A stretch of 64,000 bases of DNA from Methylococcus mesophilus. Its GTDB lineage: Bacteria > Pseudomonadota > Gammaproteobacteria > Methylococcales > Methylococcaceae. Made by a program: the position numbers and the translations under genes. Position 1 is the stretch's first letter. Every line of letters begins with the position of its first letter. Shown here in pieces: positions 1 to 6,979 of the stretch. Below the pieces are notes generated by a model. That model searched no databases. It was not told the DNA's origin and was given only the letters and a program-made list of their open reading frames with translations. The stretch spans positions 2,537,001 to 2,601,000 of the forward strand of contig NZ_CP110921.1 in NCBI RefSeq assembly GCF_026247885.1, in the 5' to 3' direction.

Positions 1-364
1 GGTGCACGGCCATCATGCGCAGCGCCGCATCGTGGTCGGCGGGCTCGCCCGGCAGCTCGACGGTGAGGATGCGTTCCAACTGCCGGGTGAGCCGATCGAA
101 TCCCTGCAGCGTCTCTCCGGCCGCGACCGTCACGTCGAGGTTGATGCCGTTGACCACCGCCGGCCAGCTCGGGACCGCGCTTTCGCGCTCTATCAACTTC
201 TGTTGCAGGTCGTCGATCTGCAGGTTTTTGGACTCCAGCAGCCGTTGTTTACCGGCATCTGCGGTCTTGAGCTTTTCGATCGCCTTGGCGTGGTCTTCGT
301 CTTTCTTGCGCAGCGCTAGGCGCAGCTCGCGGACGGACATGCAGGCAATTTCATCGAGCTCCAG

Positions 365-389
365 TGACCTGCTCCCCGAGATTAGTCCG
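365..389 (+). repeat. Left terminal inverted repeat of the IS3-family element
   Basis: TGACCTGCTCCCCGAGATTAGTCCG in the window strand, preceded by target duplication CCAG. It matches the right repeat with a one-base gap and one or two mismatches. Confidence 0.9.
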
Positions 390-424
390 GTCGTGATGTA
401 GAGTCTGCCTCGATAGGAGGCAGC

Positions 425-688
425 ATGAAGAAGCGTTTCACCGAAGAACAGATCATTGGCATCCTGAAGGAAGCCGAAGCCGGCCTAAAAGTAGCGGAGC
501 TGTGCCGCAAGCACGGGCTCAGCGAGGCGACGTACTACAACTGGAAAGCGAAATACGGCGGCCTGACAGTGTCGGATGCGCAGCGGCTCAAGGCACTGGA
601 GACCGAGAATGCCCGGCTCAAGCGCCTGCTGGCGGAGGCGATGCTGGACAATGCTGCGTTGAAAGAGGTTGTAGGCCGAAAGTGGTAA
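425..688 (+). CDS. IS3-family transposase OrfA
   Basis: 87-residue helix-turn-helix protein that binds the element ends. It carries the family N-terminus KKRFTEEQIIGILKEAE, a recognition helix region around HGLSEATYYNWKAKYGG, and a C-terminal leucine-zipper-like stretch (LKALETENARLKRLLAEA). A good ribosome site (AGGAGG) precedes the ATG. Near its end an A-AAG motif (679-682) lies in the zero frame, a typical IS3 site for -1 frameshifting that would produce the OrfAB transposase. It overlaps the orfB frame. Confidence 0.92.
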   Translation: MKKRFTEEQIIGILKEAEAGLKVAELCRKHGLSEATYYNWKAKYGGLTVSDAQRLKALETENARLKRLLAEAMLDNAALKEVVGRKW

Positions 689-1530
689 GCCCACAAGCCA
701 AGAGGGTGGCGGTCTCCCATCTGATGACAAAGCACCAGATGGGCGTCACGCGGGCTTGTGGGCTGATCGGTATTTCTCGGTCGCTGTATCGCTACGAAGC
801 TAAGCGGCCAGTAGACCAGGAGCTCAAGGAACGACTGTGCGAATTGGCAGCGCAGAAGCGGCGCTATGGGTATCGCCGGCTGCACGTGCTACTTTGCCGA
901 GAGGGTTGGGAAATCAACCGAAAGCGCACCTATCGCGTGTATCACGAGGCCGGCCTGATGGTCCGCAAACGAAAGCGGAAGCGCATTGCCGGCGTGGAGC
1001 GCCAAATCAAGGTCGCGCCATCGGCGCCTAACGAGAGTTGGTCTATGGACTATGTTTCGGACGGTTTGGCCGATGGTCGGCGGCTGCGGTGCCTGAATAT
1101 CGTCGATGACTTCACGAAGCAGTGCTTGGCCATCGAAGTCGATACTTCGCTGCCTGGCAGACGTGTAGTCGGTGTGCTGCAACGGCTGGCAGAGATCCGC
1201 GGATTGCCCAAATCAGTCACCGTCGACAACGGCCCCGAGTTTGCCGGCAAGGCTTTGGATGAATGGGCCGATAGCCAAGGACTGTGCTTGAGCTTCATCC
1301 AGCCAGGTAAGCCACAGCAGAACGCCTACATCGAAAGCTTCAACGGCAAATTCCGGGATGAATGCCTGAACGAGCATTGGTTCGTCTCGATGTGCCATGC
1401 TCGCCAAGTCATTGAGGAGTGGCGTCGGGAATACAATGAGCAACGCCCCCACAGTTCGTTGGCTTACCTGACGCCAGATCAGTTTGCAGACACATTTTTA
1501 ACCGCAGACTCTATGTCCGTTTCGGACTAA
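682..1530 (+). CDS. IS3-family transposase OrfB (DDE integrase-type catalytic domain)
   Basis: Catalytic half of the transposase, in the -1 frame relative to OrfA and probably made mainly as an OrfAB fusion through the A-AAG slip site at 679-682. Free-standing starts are possible at GTG 682 or ATG 724. It has the HTH_21 region (RRYGYRRLHVLL) and an rve-type core with the DDE residues at codons 1048 (MDYVSD), 1225 (VDNGPEF) and 1333 (YIESFNGKFRDE). The D-to-E spacing is exactly 35 residues, the IS3 signature. The C-terminus has the usual YNEQRPHSSL motif. The frame is intact, so the enzyme is probably functional. Confidence 0.92.
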   Translation: MVSPQAKRVAVSHLMTKHQMGVTRACGLIGISRSLYRYEAKRPVDQELKERLCELAAQKRRYGYRRLHVLLCREGWEINRKRTYRVYHEAGLMVRKRKRKRIAGVERQIKVAPSAPNESWSMDYVSDGLADGRRLRCLNIVDDFTKQCLAIEVDTSLPGRRVVGVLQRLAEIRGLPKSVTVDNGPEFAGKALDEWADSQGLCLSFIQPGKPQQNAYIESFNGKFRDECLNEHWFVSMCHARQVIEEWRREYNEQRPHSSLAYLTPDQFADTFLTADSMSVSD

Positions 1531-1546
1531 ATCGGGGAGCAGGTCA
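1523..1546 (-). repeat. Right terminal inverted repeat of the IS3-family element
   Basis: Its reverse complement begins TGACCTGCTCCCCGA and then TTTAGTCCG. It is followed directly by the second CCAG target copy at 1547-1550. Confidence 0.9.
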
Positions 1547-1640
1547 CCAGACCTCGCACCTCCTGGTCGTTGGCGAGCTCGTCGATCTCGTCCTCGTCCA
1601 GCACCGCGAGTTCGATCAGCTTGGTTTTGCCGAGAGCCAT

Positions 1641-1666
1641 CAAATTTGCGTTTGAACGCAAATTTG
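1641..1666. promoter_or_regulatory. Palindrome CAAATTTGCGTT-TG-AACGCAAATTTG inside the DUF3102 gene
   Basis: Perfect 12-bp arms around a TG centre. The core TGCGTT-TG-AACGCA recurs at 2071-2086 and 2089-2104, upstream of the same gene. A repeated core outside and inside one gene suggests binding sites for a dimeric regulator, possibly acting by looping, rather than a chance hairpin. The protein that binds it is not known. Confidence 0.55.
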
Positions 1667-2070
1667 AGAATTTGCGAGCGGCCCGAATCAGCTTCGACGC
1701 GACGAACTGGTCGATCCCAATTTTTTGAACTGCATCCATGAACTCGCCGCGGGGTTCGCGGTCTTTGATCTGAATCAATCTCCGCCCAGCTTCCAGCATG
1801 GCTTCGGCGGATTGATTCAGCAGAAATCGTATTTCCTGGGTCACCCGATCCAGCTGATACGGGAGAATGTCGCCGTATTGCCTGTCTGTTTCGGCGGCAT
1901 CCAACACAGCCCGATTGTGGTTTGCTATGAGCTGTTCTTCGGGGAGTGCCGGCAGATTGGGCATTTCGGTTTCAGGCAGCTTCTCGCGTCCCATCTCAAC
2001 CCCCTATGCCATTCAGAATTTCAACTACAAATCTCATCTCTATTGCTCCAATGCGGTGGACGAAACCAAA

Positions 2071-2104
2071 TTGCGTTTGAACGCAAATGTGCGTTTGAAC
2101 GCAC
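2071..2104. promoter_or_regulatory. Two tandem palindromic sites upstream of the DUF3102 gene
   Basis: TTGCGTT-TG-AACGCAA at 2071-2086 and GTGCGTT-TG-AACGCAC at 2089-2104 share the core of the 1641-1666 palindrome. The two centres are 18 bp apart. They lie about 80-110 bp before the ATG at 1994 of the leftward gene, in the 126-bp gap after the HTH gene, where an operator for a promoter would be expected. Confidence 0.55.
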
Positions 2105-2120
2105 ATCTGAAAATCCGACA

Positions 2121-2450
2121 TCAATAGCTAGCGCCAGCAGCGATGCGCTGATTCAGCTCCAAAATCCGACCCTGCAACTTGGTCACGTGATCGGCATGGG
2201 CCTGGGCGATCTGCAGCATGCCCACCGAATGGGCAAATCGACCGTTGTCCAGTTTCACCGCCAGCCCTTCGGCAATCAGCGTGTTCAGTGCCCGGTTGAC
2301 GTTGCAGGGCGAGTCGCCCAGCGCCTTGGCCAGCTCTGTGTTAGAGAGACCGGTCAGCGTGTGCCCCTTCAGCATCTTGAGCACCCGCAGAATGCGGGCG
2401 CCGGACTCGATGGTTTTCTTGCGCCGCGAGTTCTTGATCTTTTCGTTCAT
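2121..2450 (-). CDS. IclR-type winged-helix regulator of the prophage early region
   Basis: 109-residue protein with an N-terminal winged helix-turn-helix resembling the IclR DNA-binding domain: a basic leader, then ARILRVLKMLKGHTLTG and NTELAKALGDSPCNVNRALN as helix-turn-helix, then LIAEGLAVKLDNGRF as wing. The effector domain of full-length IclR proteins is absent; a short coiled tail (KLQGRILELNQRIA) could dimerise it. Its start overlaps the stop of the upstream 59-residue gene by ATGA, so it belongs to the leftward early operon. It is a candidate ligand for the palindromes at 2071-2104 just downstream, though this is inference. Confidence 0.6.
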   Translation of the reverse strand: MNEKIKNSRRKKTIESGARILRVLKMLKGHTLTGLSNTELAKALGDSPCNVNRALNTLIAEGLAVKLDNGRFAHSVGMLQIAQAHADHVTKLQGRILELNQRIAAGASY

Positions 2451-2626
2451 ACCTGCCGCTCCGCGTAGTCGCGGTATTCAATGGCTGCCCTGATACGCGC
2501 GCTGTCCAGCCGCTCGTATTCACGCTGCGCTGCAGCCAGCCTTTTCCATGCCTGCTGGGCCGCGGCCTTGGCGGCCTGCTTGCGCGCCTTGAGGCGCATC
2601 AATTTATTCATGCCGTTAGTGCTCAT
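2447..2626 (-). CDS. Small helical phage protein, paralogue of the next gene
   Basis: 59 codons, MSTNGMNKLMRLKARK at the start and YRDYAERQV at the end, rich in Ala, Lys, Arg and Gln and predicted to be helical. The stop overlaps the ATG of the HTH gene (ATGA at 2447-2450) and its start overlaps the stop of the gene at 2623, a tightly coupled translational chain. Its length, an AQREY core and a closing Y-x-DYAER-x-V motif are shared with the neighbour, so the two look like a tandem duplication. Function unknown. Confidence 0.6.
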   Translation of the reverse strand: MSTNGMNKLMRLKARKQAAKAAAQQAWKRLAAAQREYERLDSARIRAAIEYRDYAERQV

Positions 2627-2802
2627 ACCCGCCGCTCCGCGTAGTCGAGGTATTCCTGGACCGCTTTCTGATGCGCCTTGCGCTTGCAGGCATACTCCCG
2701 CTGAGCCTCGCTCAGCTTCCGCCGTGCCTCGTCCAGATCATCCAGGGCCGCGTACTTGCGCATGTTCAGGCGTATCAATTCCTTCTCCTCGTTAATGCTC
2801 AT
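2623..2802 (-). CDS. Small helical phage protein, paralogue of the previous gene
   Basis: 59 codons beginning MSINEEKELIRLNMRKYAAL and ending YLDYAERRV, with the same length, central AQREY and terminal motif as the downstream gene. It overlaps the upstream regulator gene by 11 bases and the downstream paralogue by ATGA. It is charged and probably coiled coil. No enzyme motif is visible; the role is unknown. Confidence 0.6.
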   Translation of the reverse strand: MSINEEKELIRLNMRKYAALDDLDEARRKLSEAQREYACKRKAHQKAVQEYLDYAERRV

Positions 2803-3274
2803 CGTCGCCTCCGAAATCGAATTCGGGTTGTTGGTGCTTCTCTACGTTTACCCGGTGCCAGGCCAGGGCCTCCATGCCGGTCTGAATCGCGCCGAGCACG
2901 TCATTCGCTTCGGCTTTGCCTGCGGCAAATTTGATGATTTGGCCCACCGCCTCGGTCAGCAGCTCTTGCAGCGAGTTGATGTCTCGCGCCTGCGATTTCC
3001 TGCCTGTAGGCACCCGGATCGTCATGTAGCCGGCGGATTGCGCCAGCCATCGGCTGATGAAATGGACGCCGCAAACCTCCTCGTAATTCAGGATCAGCCG
3101 GACCGGTAAATTTCCGTCGGACTGCCAGTCGTAAACCTTGTCGGCCTTGACACCCATCTTGTTCTCGATGCCAGGGATCGACAGATTGCGTTTGTCGCGG
3201 GCGTACTGGTTGCACAGCTTGATCGCGTGCAGAGCGTTCAGCGGCTGTACTCGTGACCAATTTCGATTGCGCAC
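2792..3274 (-). CDS. Probable phage regulatory protein (CII/HTH-like), leftward early operon
   Basis: About 160 residues from the GTG at 3274; an upstream TTG at 3310 is the alternative, and neither has a strong ribosome site. The N-terminal half (ALHAIKLCNQYARDKRNLSI, then MGVKADKVYDWQSDG) reads like a helix-turn-helix that recognises DNA. The middle (VCGVHFISRWLAQSAGYMTI) and helical C-terminus resemble phage regulatory CII/CP76-type proteins of P2- and Mu-like phages. That family call is from memory and is tentative. It overlaps the next gene by 11 bases. A GC hairpin (3308-3324) and an AT-rich block lie just upstream. Confidence 0.5.
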   Translation of the reverse strand: MRNRNWSRVQPLNALHAIKLCNQYARDKRNLSIPGIENKMGVKADKVYDWQSDGNLPVRLILNYEEVCGVHFISRWLAQSAGYMTIRVPTGRKSQARDINSLQELLTEAVGQIIKFAAGKAEANDVLGAIQTGMEALAWHRVNVEKHQQPEFDFGGDDEH

Positions 3275-3307
3275 TGTCAAGACCCGAAAAATATTTATTT
3301 TTCCCAA

Positions 3308-3324
3308 CACCGCATCAGGCGGTG
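3308..3324. promoter_or_regulatory. Hairpin CACCGC-ATCAG-GCGGTG between divergent early genes
   Basis: Six-base-pair GC stem in the gap between the leftward regulator gene and the rightward gene at 3413, beside an AT-rich tract (3287-3304). It may be an operator or leader hairpin. No clear promoter hexamers could be assigned. Confidence 0.3.
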
Positions 3325-3412
3325 CGCCGAAACAAAAAAACTTTTACCCTCTATGCAATCTCGTTGCGTCTGCCGAGAATGTCCGCACTTCAACGCAGAC
3401 AGGGGCTCGATC

Positions 3413-3658
3413 ATGAACACCGCCGAATTCACAGAACTGGCCGGCCGTATTGAAGGCCTGGGTGCTGCTTTCCTTTGCCTGGTTGCGGAGCTGGAAAATC
3501 GCAGAGCCATGGACGGTTCCCGCTTCACTTCGGGCCTACATCGGATCGCGGGGGAATTGTGTTTCGAGCAGCCACACCTGGAGGAGACGAAACGGACGGT
3601 GCGCGAACTGGCGGCCGAGCTGGATGCGATGCGCGAGCGTCGTATTCACGGCCGATAA
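3413..3658 (+). CDS. Small hypothetical phage protein
   Basis: 81 residues from the ATG at 3413, preceded by AGGGG. The composition is helical and acidic/basic mixed (TEFTELAGRIEGLG at the start, LEETKRTVRELAAELDAM near the end), with no recognisable motif. It is the only rightward gene in the leftward early block, between the CII-like regulator and the cysteine-motif protein, and may have its own promoter in 3311-3412. Function unknown. Confidence 0.5.
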   Translation: MNTAEFTELAGRIEGLGAAFLCLVAELENRRAMDGSRFTSGLHRIAGELCFEQPHLEETKRTVRELAAELDAMRERRIHGR

Positions 3659-3735
3659 TTGCGGCGTCGGGGATGAAACCCCAGGGGTTGATGGTCATGA
3701 TTGCTCCAAGTGTCGTTAAGCAAGGAAATCAGCGT

Positions 3736-4116
3736 TTAATCGGCTTGAGGGCCCTCAGTGCTAGGCGCCTGACTGTTTGTTTCTGGCGTTGGGGCATAAA
3801 TGTGTTTGCCAGGATTTACGGACGCGTCAGCATCGTCCTCCTCGGGCGCCGATTCGTTGTCGGATTCAGCCATGCGTTGATAAGGGCGTACCGGCCAGAG
3901 CGTGCAGTCTGAGATGCAGCATTGGCCAATGGCTTTGCGAGGATTGGGATCAACACCGCAGCCGACGCAGTCCCAGCATTTGCCGTTGATGGCCAAGCGC
4001 AAGGAAGCCGGGTTACGGCGCGCCTTTTCGATGGGGCTAAGGCGTTCGATTTCACCGGCGGCACGCTTTTCGGCCATAGCCGCCTGGGCTTTTTCGAGGG
4101 GAGACAGGTTGGTCAT
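3736..4116 (-). CDS. Phage protein with a cysteine cluster (zinc-binding type)
   Basis: 126 residues. The N-terminus is charged and helical. The centre carries NGKCWDCVGCG, then CCISDCTLWPVRPYQR: Cys pairs plus the WPVRPYQ tail seen in small transposable-phage and prophage proteins of unknown role, probably a zinc ribbon. The C-terminal 45 residues are acidic and low complexity (ESAPEEDDADAS) and likely disordered. It lies 25 bases downstream of the gp16-family gene, in the same leftward transcript. Confidence 0.55.
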   Translation of the reverse strand: MTNLSPLEKAQAAMAEKRAAGEIERLSPIEKARRNPASLRLAINGKCWDCVGCGVDPNPRKAIGQCCISDCTLWPVRPYQRMAESDNESAPEEDDADASVNPGKHIYAPTPETNSQAPSTEGPQAD

Positions 4117-4141
4117 GACGGGTCCTGCTGAATGAGGCGGA

Positions 4142-4348
4142 TCAGGCGGCGTGCTGGCTAACTTCGCCGTCCTTCAGACCCATGATGACGGCATGATCGT
4201 GGGCCTTGCCTCGGCGTCCGCGGATGCGGCCGTTGAGCAGATCGCGCACGAGACGCGGATCCAATGATTTCGCCTTGGCAAAGGACTCGACGGTAACGCC
4301 TTTGGAGTCCAGCTCCTTGCGTAGCTGTTCGGGCGTGTAGAGAGCCAT
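4142..4348 (-). CDS. DNA-binding protein, BcepMu gp16 family
   Basis: 68 residues: YTPEQLRKELDSKGVTVESF, then AKAKSLDPRLVRDLLNGR as a helix-turn-helix, then RGRRGKAHDHAV. This pattern matches the BcepMu gp16 family of small phage DNA-binding proteins found at the head of leftward early operons in transposable phages. AGGAG lies 8 bases before the ATG. It is divergent from the repressor gene across a 119-bp control region, the layout of a Cro/Ner-like switch protein. Binding specificity is unknown. Confidence 0.7.
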   Translation of the reverse strand: MALYTPEQLRKELDSKGVTVESFAKAKSLDPRLVRDLLNGRIRGRRGKAHDHAVIMGLKDGEVSQHAA

Positions 4349-4427
4349 AGGGTTGCTCCTGTGGTTTGGTTTGCGAGAACGTCCGCGCTCATCGCTTTTG
4401 ATGTGCGCGTTTTGTGCGATAGATGAT

Positions 4428-4443
4428 GAGTCCGTACGGACTC
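4428..4443. promoter_or_regulatory. Perfect palindrome GAGTCCGTACGGACTC, likely repressor operator
   Basis: 16-bp perfect inverted repeat between the divergent gp16-family and repressor genes. It would fall in the 5' leader or promoter of the repressor gene if translation starts at 4468. GCGCTCAT also occurs twice (4386 and 4461 regions). Position and symmetry suit a dimeric repressor, but the bound protein is not shown. Confidence 0.5.
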
Positions 4444-4467
4444 TTTGTCAATAGGCTATGCGCTCAT

Positions 4468-5271
4468 ATGGACACTATTGGTTTTCGATTACGCAAAGAA
4501 CGCGAAGCTCTTGGGTTCAGCCAAGAGGAGTTTGCCGAGAAAGGAGGTGTCCAACGGCGCGCCCAAGTTCGTTATGAATCGGACGAAAGGTGTCCGGATG
4601 GGCACTATTTCTCAGCAATAGCGGCGGTCGGTGCCGACGTGAACTACATCCTTACCGGAGAGAAGAAGGAGATTGCTGAAAAGCTCAAGGGCGTCGGGCA
4701 GGCCAGAGATGTCGTAGTGGAGGCGGTCCTGAAACGTTCCGGATTAGACAGGGAGATGCTGGCCGATTTGGATCGGAAGGTGTTTGACTCGAACTTGTCG
4801 GCGGCCGACATCGAGAAAGTGCTGGAAGAACGTTTTCCGACTTCCGCAGTCGTCATGGTTCCGCGCTATGACGTCCATGGAAGCGCTGGCGGTGGAGCGG
4901 TCAACCACACCGAGCACGTCATCGAATACGTGGCGTTTGACCCAGCATGGGTACGTGAGGTCCTACGCGTGTCGCCCGATAAGCTGTGCCTGATCGGCGT
5001 GCGTGGCACGAGCATGGAGCCGACCCTGCTCAATGGCGAAGTGATCCTCGTGGATCGTACTCTGTCGGAAATCCGGGACAGCGATGTCTATGTCATCGAG
5101 TACGAGGGGAATTTACTCATCAAACGGATTCAGCTCCGCCTGGATGGCACTGTAGTCATCAAATCGGATAACACGGCCTACGAACCAGAGATTCTCACCT
5201 CGGAAGATGCCCAGCGGCTCAGCGTGGTTGGGCGAGTAGTCCCATGGAAATTTGGACGATTCAAGCTGTAG
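4468..5271 (+). CDS. Phage repressor, HTH plus S24 (LexA/CI-type) peptidase domain
   Basis: 267 residues from ATG 4468; an upstream in-frame ATG at 4423 would place the operator palindrome inside the gene and has no ribosome site. The N-terminus (IGFRLRKEREALGFSQEEFA) is an XRE-type helix-turn-helix. The C-terminal S24 domain shows the nucleophile in GTSMEPTLLNGE and the catalytic lysine in NLLIKRIQ. A likely Ala-Gly self-cleavage point lies in HGSAGGGAV. Such repressors keep the prophage silent and are inactivated through RecA after DNA damage. It faces the leftward early genes, as expected for the lysogeny switch. Confidence 0.85.
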   Translation: MDTIGFRLRKEREALGFSQEEFAEKGGVQRRAQVRYESDERCPDGHYFSAIAAVGADVNYILTGEKKEIAEKLKGVGQARDVVVEAVLKRSGLDREMLADLDRKVFDSNLSAADIEKVLEERFPTSAVVMVPRYDVHGSAGGGAVNHTEHVIEYVAFDPAWVREVLRVSPDKLCLIGVRGTSMEPTLLNGEVILVDRTLSEIRDSDVYVIEYEGNLLIKRIQLRLDGTVVIKSDNTAYEPEILTSEDAQRLSVVGRVVPWKFGRFKL

Positions 5272-5744
5272 ACAAAGAAATGAACCATCTGGAAGAGGCA
5301 TTCTGGAAAATCGCCGATCAGCTGATCGTGGATCGAGCCAGATTGGAGGGCTTGTGGCCACAGTTTGAAAAACATCGCAACGATCCTAAGCGTACCTATT
5401 CGATCATCGAGCAGTGTTTGCCCGAGGGGACGTGGGAATGGCCCGAGTTTATTGCCCACCAAGCATCGAAAGGCGTCACGCCGACATTCAAAGAGATGTG
5501 CAAGATGCTCTACAGCCGGATCGAGCGCGTCTCCGGTGCGCTACGAACTGCAGATCAAATCAGCCACGTCATCGTACGAACGCCCTATTTGCTGTTTCGC
5601 GCCGGACTTGAGCCCCGGCCAGAGTGTCGGGCTGCCGATGGACGAGTAGAGCATTACACGAATGAATTCTGGGAACATCACACACCGCCGTGTGATTGGC
5701 TCGAATGCAGCTGCCGAATATTCGTAGACCGGAAAATGCGATAA
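5244..5744 (+). CDS. Hypothetical phage protein with Mu gpF-like C-terminal motif
   Basis: 166 residues from ATG 5244, overlapping the repressor by 28 bases; ATG 5280 is the alternative. The N-terminal 110 residues are helical with many Trp and charged residues and no match I recognise. The C-terminus (RTPYLLFRAGLEPRPECRAA, then EFWEHHTPPCDWLECSCRI) resembles the end of Mu gpF/SPP1 gp7 minor head proteins, which close with FW--H-PP--W-CRC. It is far shorter than a complete gpF and is not next to a portal gene. It may be a remnant, or a separate family using this fold. Co-transcription with the repressor is likely. Confidence 0.45.
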   Translation: MEIWTIQAVDKEMNHLEEAFWKIADQLIVDRARLEGLWPQFEKHRNDPKRTYSIIEQCLPEGTWEWPEFIAHQASKGVTPTFKEMCKMLYSRIERVSGALRTADQISHVIVRTPYLLFRAGLEPRPECRAADGRVEHYTNEFWEHHTPPCDWLECSCRIFVDRKMR

Positions 5745-5824
5745 GCACGTCATTGAGGCGGACGCCAGAATGACGCAAGAAATTGAAATGACGAAGTGAA
5801 TTTGACCGCTGGAAGGAGAAGCAA

Positions 5825-6967
5825 GTGAGCGAATTTCGTAGCCGGATGTTGCAGCATGTGGAGCACGTGAAGAATGTAGGGCCTCACTGCGACACCGAGG
5901 AGACCACCAAACAGGCGTTAATTTTGCCGGTGTTGGACGTTCTTGGCTTTAGTCCCTATGACCCCACAAAAGTAAAAGCGGAATTTGCCGCCGATTTTCC
6001 TGGCGTGAAGGCAAATGAGCGGGTGGACTACGCCTTATTCTGTAATGGCGTACCCGTGATGTTCATCGAGGCCAAGAGCTATACGGAAAACCTGAGCAAC
6101 CATGCGCCGCAGTTGTCCCGTTATTTCAATGCGACGCCGGAAGTGACCATTGCCGCGATCACCAACGGTCGGGAATGGCGTTACTTCACGGATCTGGTCG
6201 ACAAGAACGTGATGGACAAAGAGCCGTTCCTGACGGTGGACTTCTCGAGCTTGCGCGATGCCGACATGGAGCAGCTTGGCCGCTTCCGTCACGATCGGTT
6301 TCAGCCCGAAGCACTACGGACTCTTGCGGAGGAAAGTGTATTCCTCGCCGCATTCAAGGCCGTCGTTAAGCGGAGCGTACTGGAAGGGGATGCCGATTTC
6401 GTGCGCTATGTCGCTGGCAAGTCGACAATTCAACGCACACTGACAGCGAAATTCCTCGAACAAATCACGCCGATCGTGAAACAGGCCGTCGCGCAGACCA
6501 TGAGCGATATGGTGGTCAACAGTCTTTCAGCGCCAAGCTTGCCGGAGCCGTCCGCAACGCCGCAGTCCACCGATAGCTTTGACGACGACATCATTGACCC
6601 GAGCAATAGCAAGATTGTCACTACAGCGGCAGAGCGGGCTCTGCTCGGCATCGTGCTTGACCTTCTGGCGGGAGAGCCGTTGTCCGGGAAAGACACGGAA
6701 AGTTATTTCTCCGTGTTGTATTCGAACAAAGTTAATCGTTGGCTCCTACGATACACAGGAAACAAGCGTCGCCCGGTCGTGCAATTTATTGTGCCGCTGA
6801 CTCCCCAGCATCGCAGCGAGATCGAGCGGGCCGGGTTGGAAATTGGGTCTGGGAATCAAATCCTGCTCGATAAGCCTGAATACCTGATGCGCATCTCCGG
6901 ACTGCTGTTTGACGCCCTGGCGTATTGCAAGGATGACGATAACTTCAAGCTTAAGAAGGAAAAGTAG
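5825..6967 (+). CDS. Stand-alone type I restriction HsdR-N-like nuclease domain protein
   Basis: 380 residues starting at GTG 5825 behind GGAAGGAG. The first 170 residues match the HsdR N-terminal domain of type I restriction enzymes: TEETTKQALILPVLDVLGF, then ERVDYALF with D68, and VMFIEAKSY with E82 and K84, the PD-(D/E)XK triad. No helicase motor follows. Residues 200-250 are a linker rich in Ser, Pro and Asp, and the last 120 residues form a separate domain (FSVLYSNKVNRWLLRYTG and so on) of unknown role. It sits in the prophage cargo segment. A defence or anti-competitor nuclease is the obvious guess, but only the domain is shown. Confidence 0.7.
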   Translation: MSEFRSRMLQHVEHVKNVGPHCDTEETTKQALILPVLDVLGFSPYDPTKVKAEFAADFPGVKANERVDYALFCNGVPVMFIEAKSYTENLSNHAPQLSRYFNATPEVTIAAITNGREWRYFTDLVDKNVMDKEPFLTVDFSSLRDADMEQLGRFRHDRFQPEALRTLAEESVFLAAFKAVVKRSVLEGDADFVRYVAGKSTIQRTLTAKFLEQITPIVKQAVAQTMSDMVVNSLSAPSLPEPSATPQSTDSFDDDIIDPSNSKIVTTAAERALLGIVLDLLAGEPLSGKDTESYFSVLYSNKVNRWLLRYTGNKRRPVVQFIVPLTPQHRSEIERAGLEIGSGNQILLDKPEYLMRISGLLFDALAYCKDDDNFKLKKEK

Positions 6968-6979
6968 GGAGTACATTGA

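Larger units (their letters stand above)
365..1546 (+). mobile_element. IS3-family insertion sequence, IS407-like group
   Basis: Complete 1182-bp element with imperfect terminal inverted repeats that start TGACCTGCTCCCCGA at both ends, flanked by a 4-bp direct duplication CCAG (361-364 and 1547-1550). It carries two overlapping frames, orfA and orfB, related by a -1 shift. The 4-bp duplication and the OrfA sequence (MKKRFTEEQIIGILKEAEAG) are typical of the IS407 group of IS3. Intact ends, intact frames and a clean target duplication suggest a recent insertion that may still be active. It interrupts the DUF3102 gene of the prophage. Confidence 0.9.
1..1994 (-). pseudogene. DUF3102 family phage protein, split by an IS element
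   Basis: Reading leftward from 1994, 148 codons give a DUF3102-type N-terminus (LNQSAEAMLEAGRRL, then an ARKF segment). At 1547-1550 an IS3-family element interrupts the frame. If 365-1546 and one CCAG copy are removed, the frame continues without a break from EVRGL into ELDEIACMSVRELR and then through a helical region to base 1, where it leaves the window. The function of DUF3102 is unknown; the family is common in transposable-phage early operons and near DNA-processing genes. The gene has a good ribosome site (AGGGGG) before the ATG at 1994. A 26-bp palindrome lies inside the coding region at 1641-1666. The IS should abolish the full-length product and be polar on genes to the left. Confidence 0.75.
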
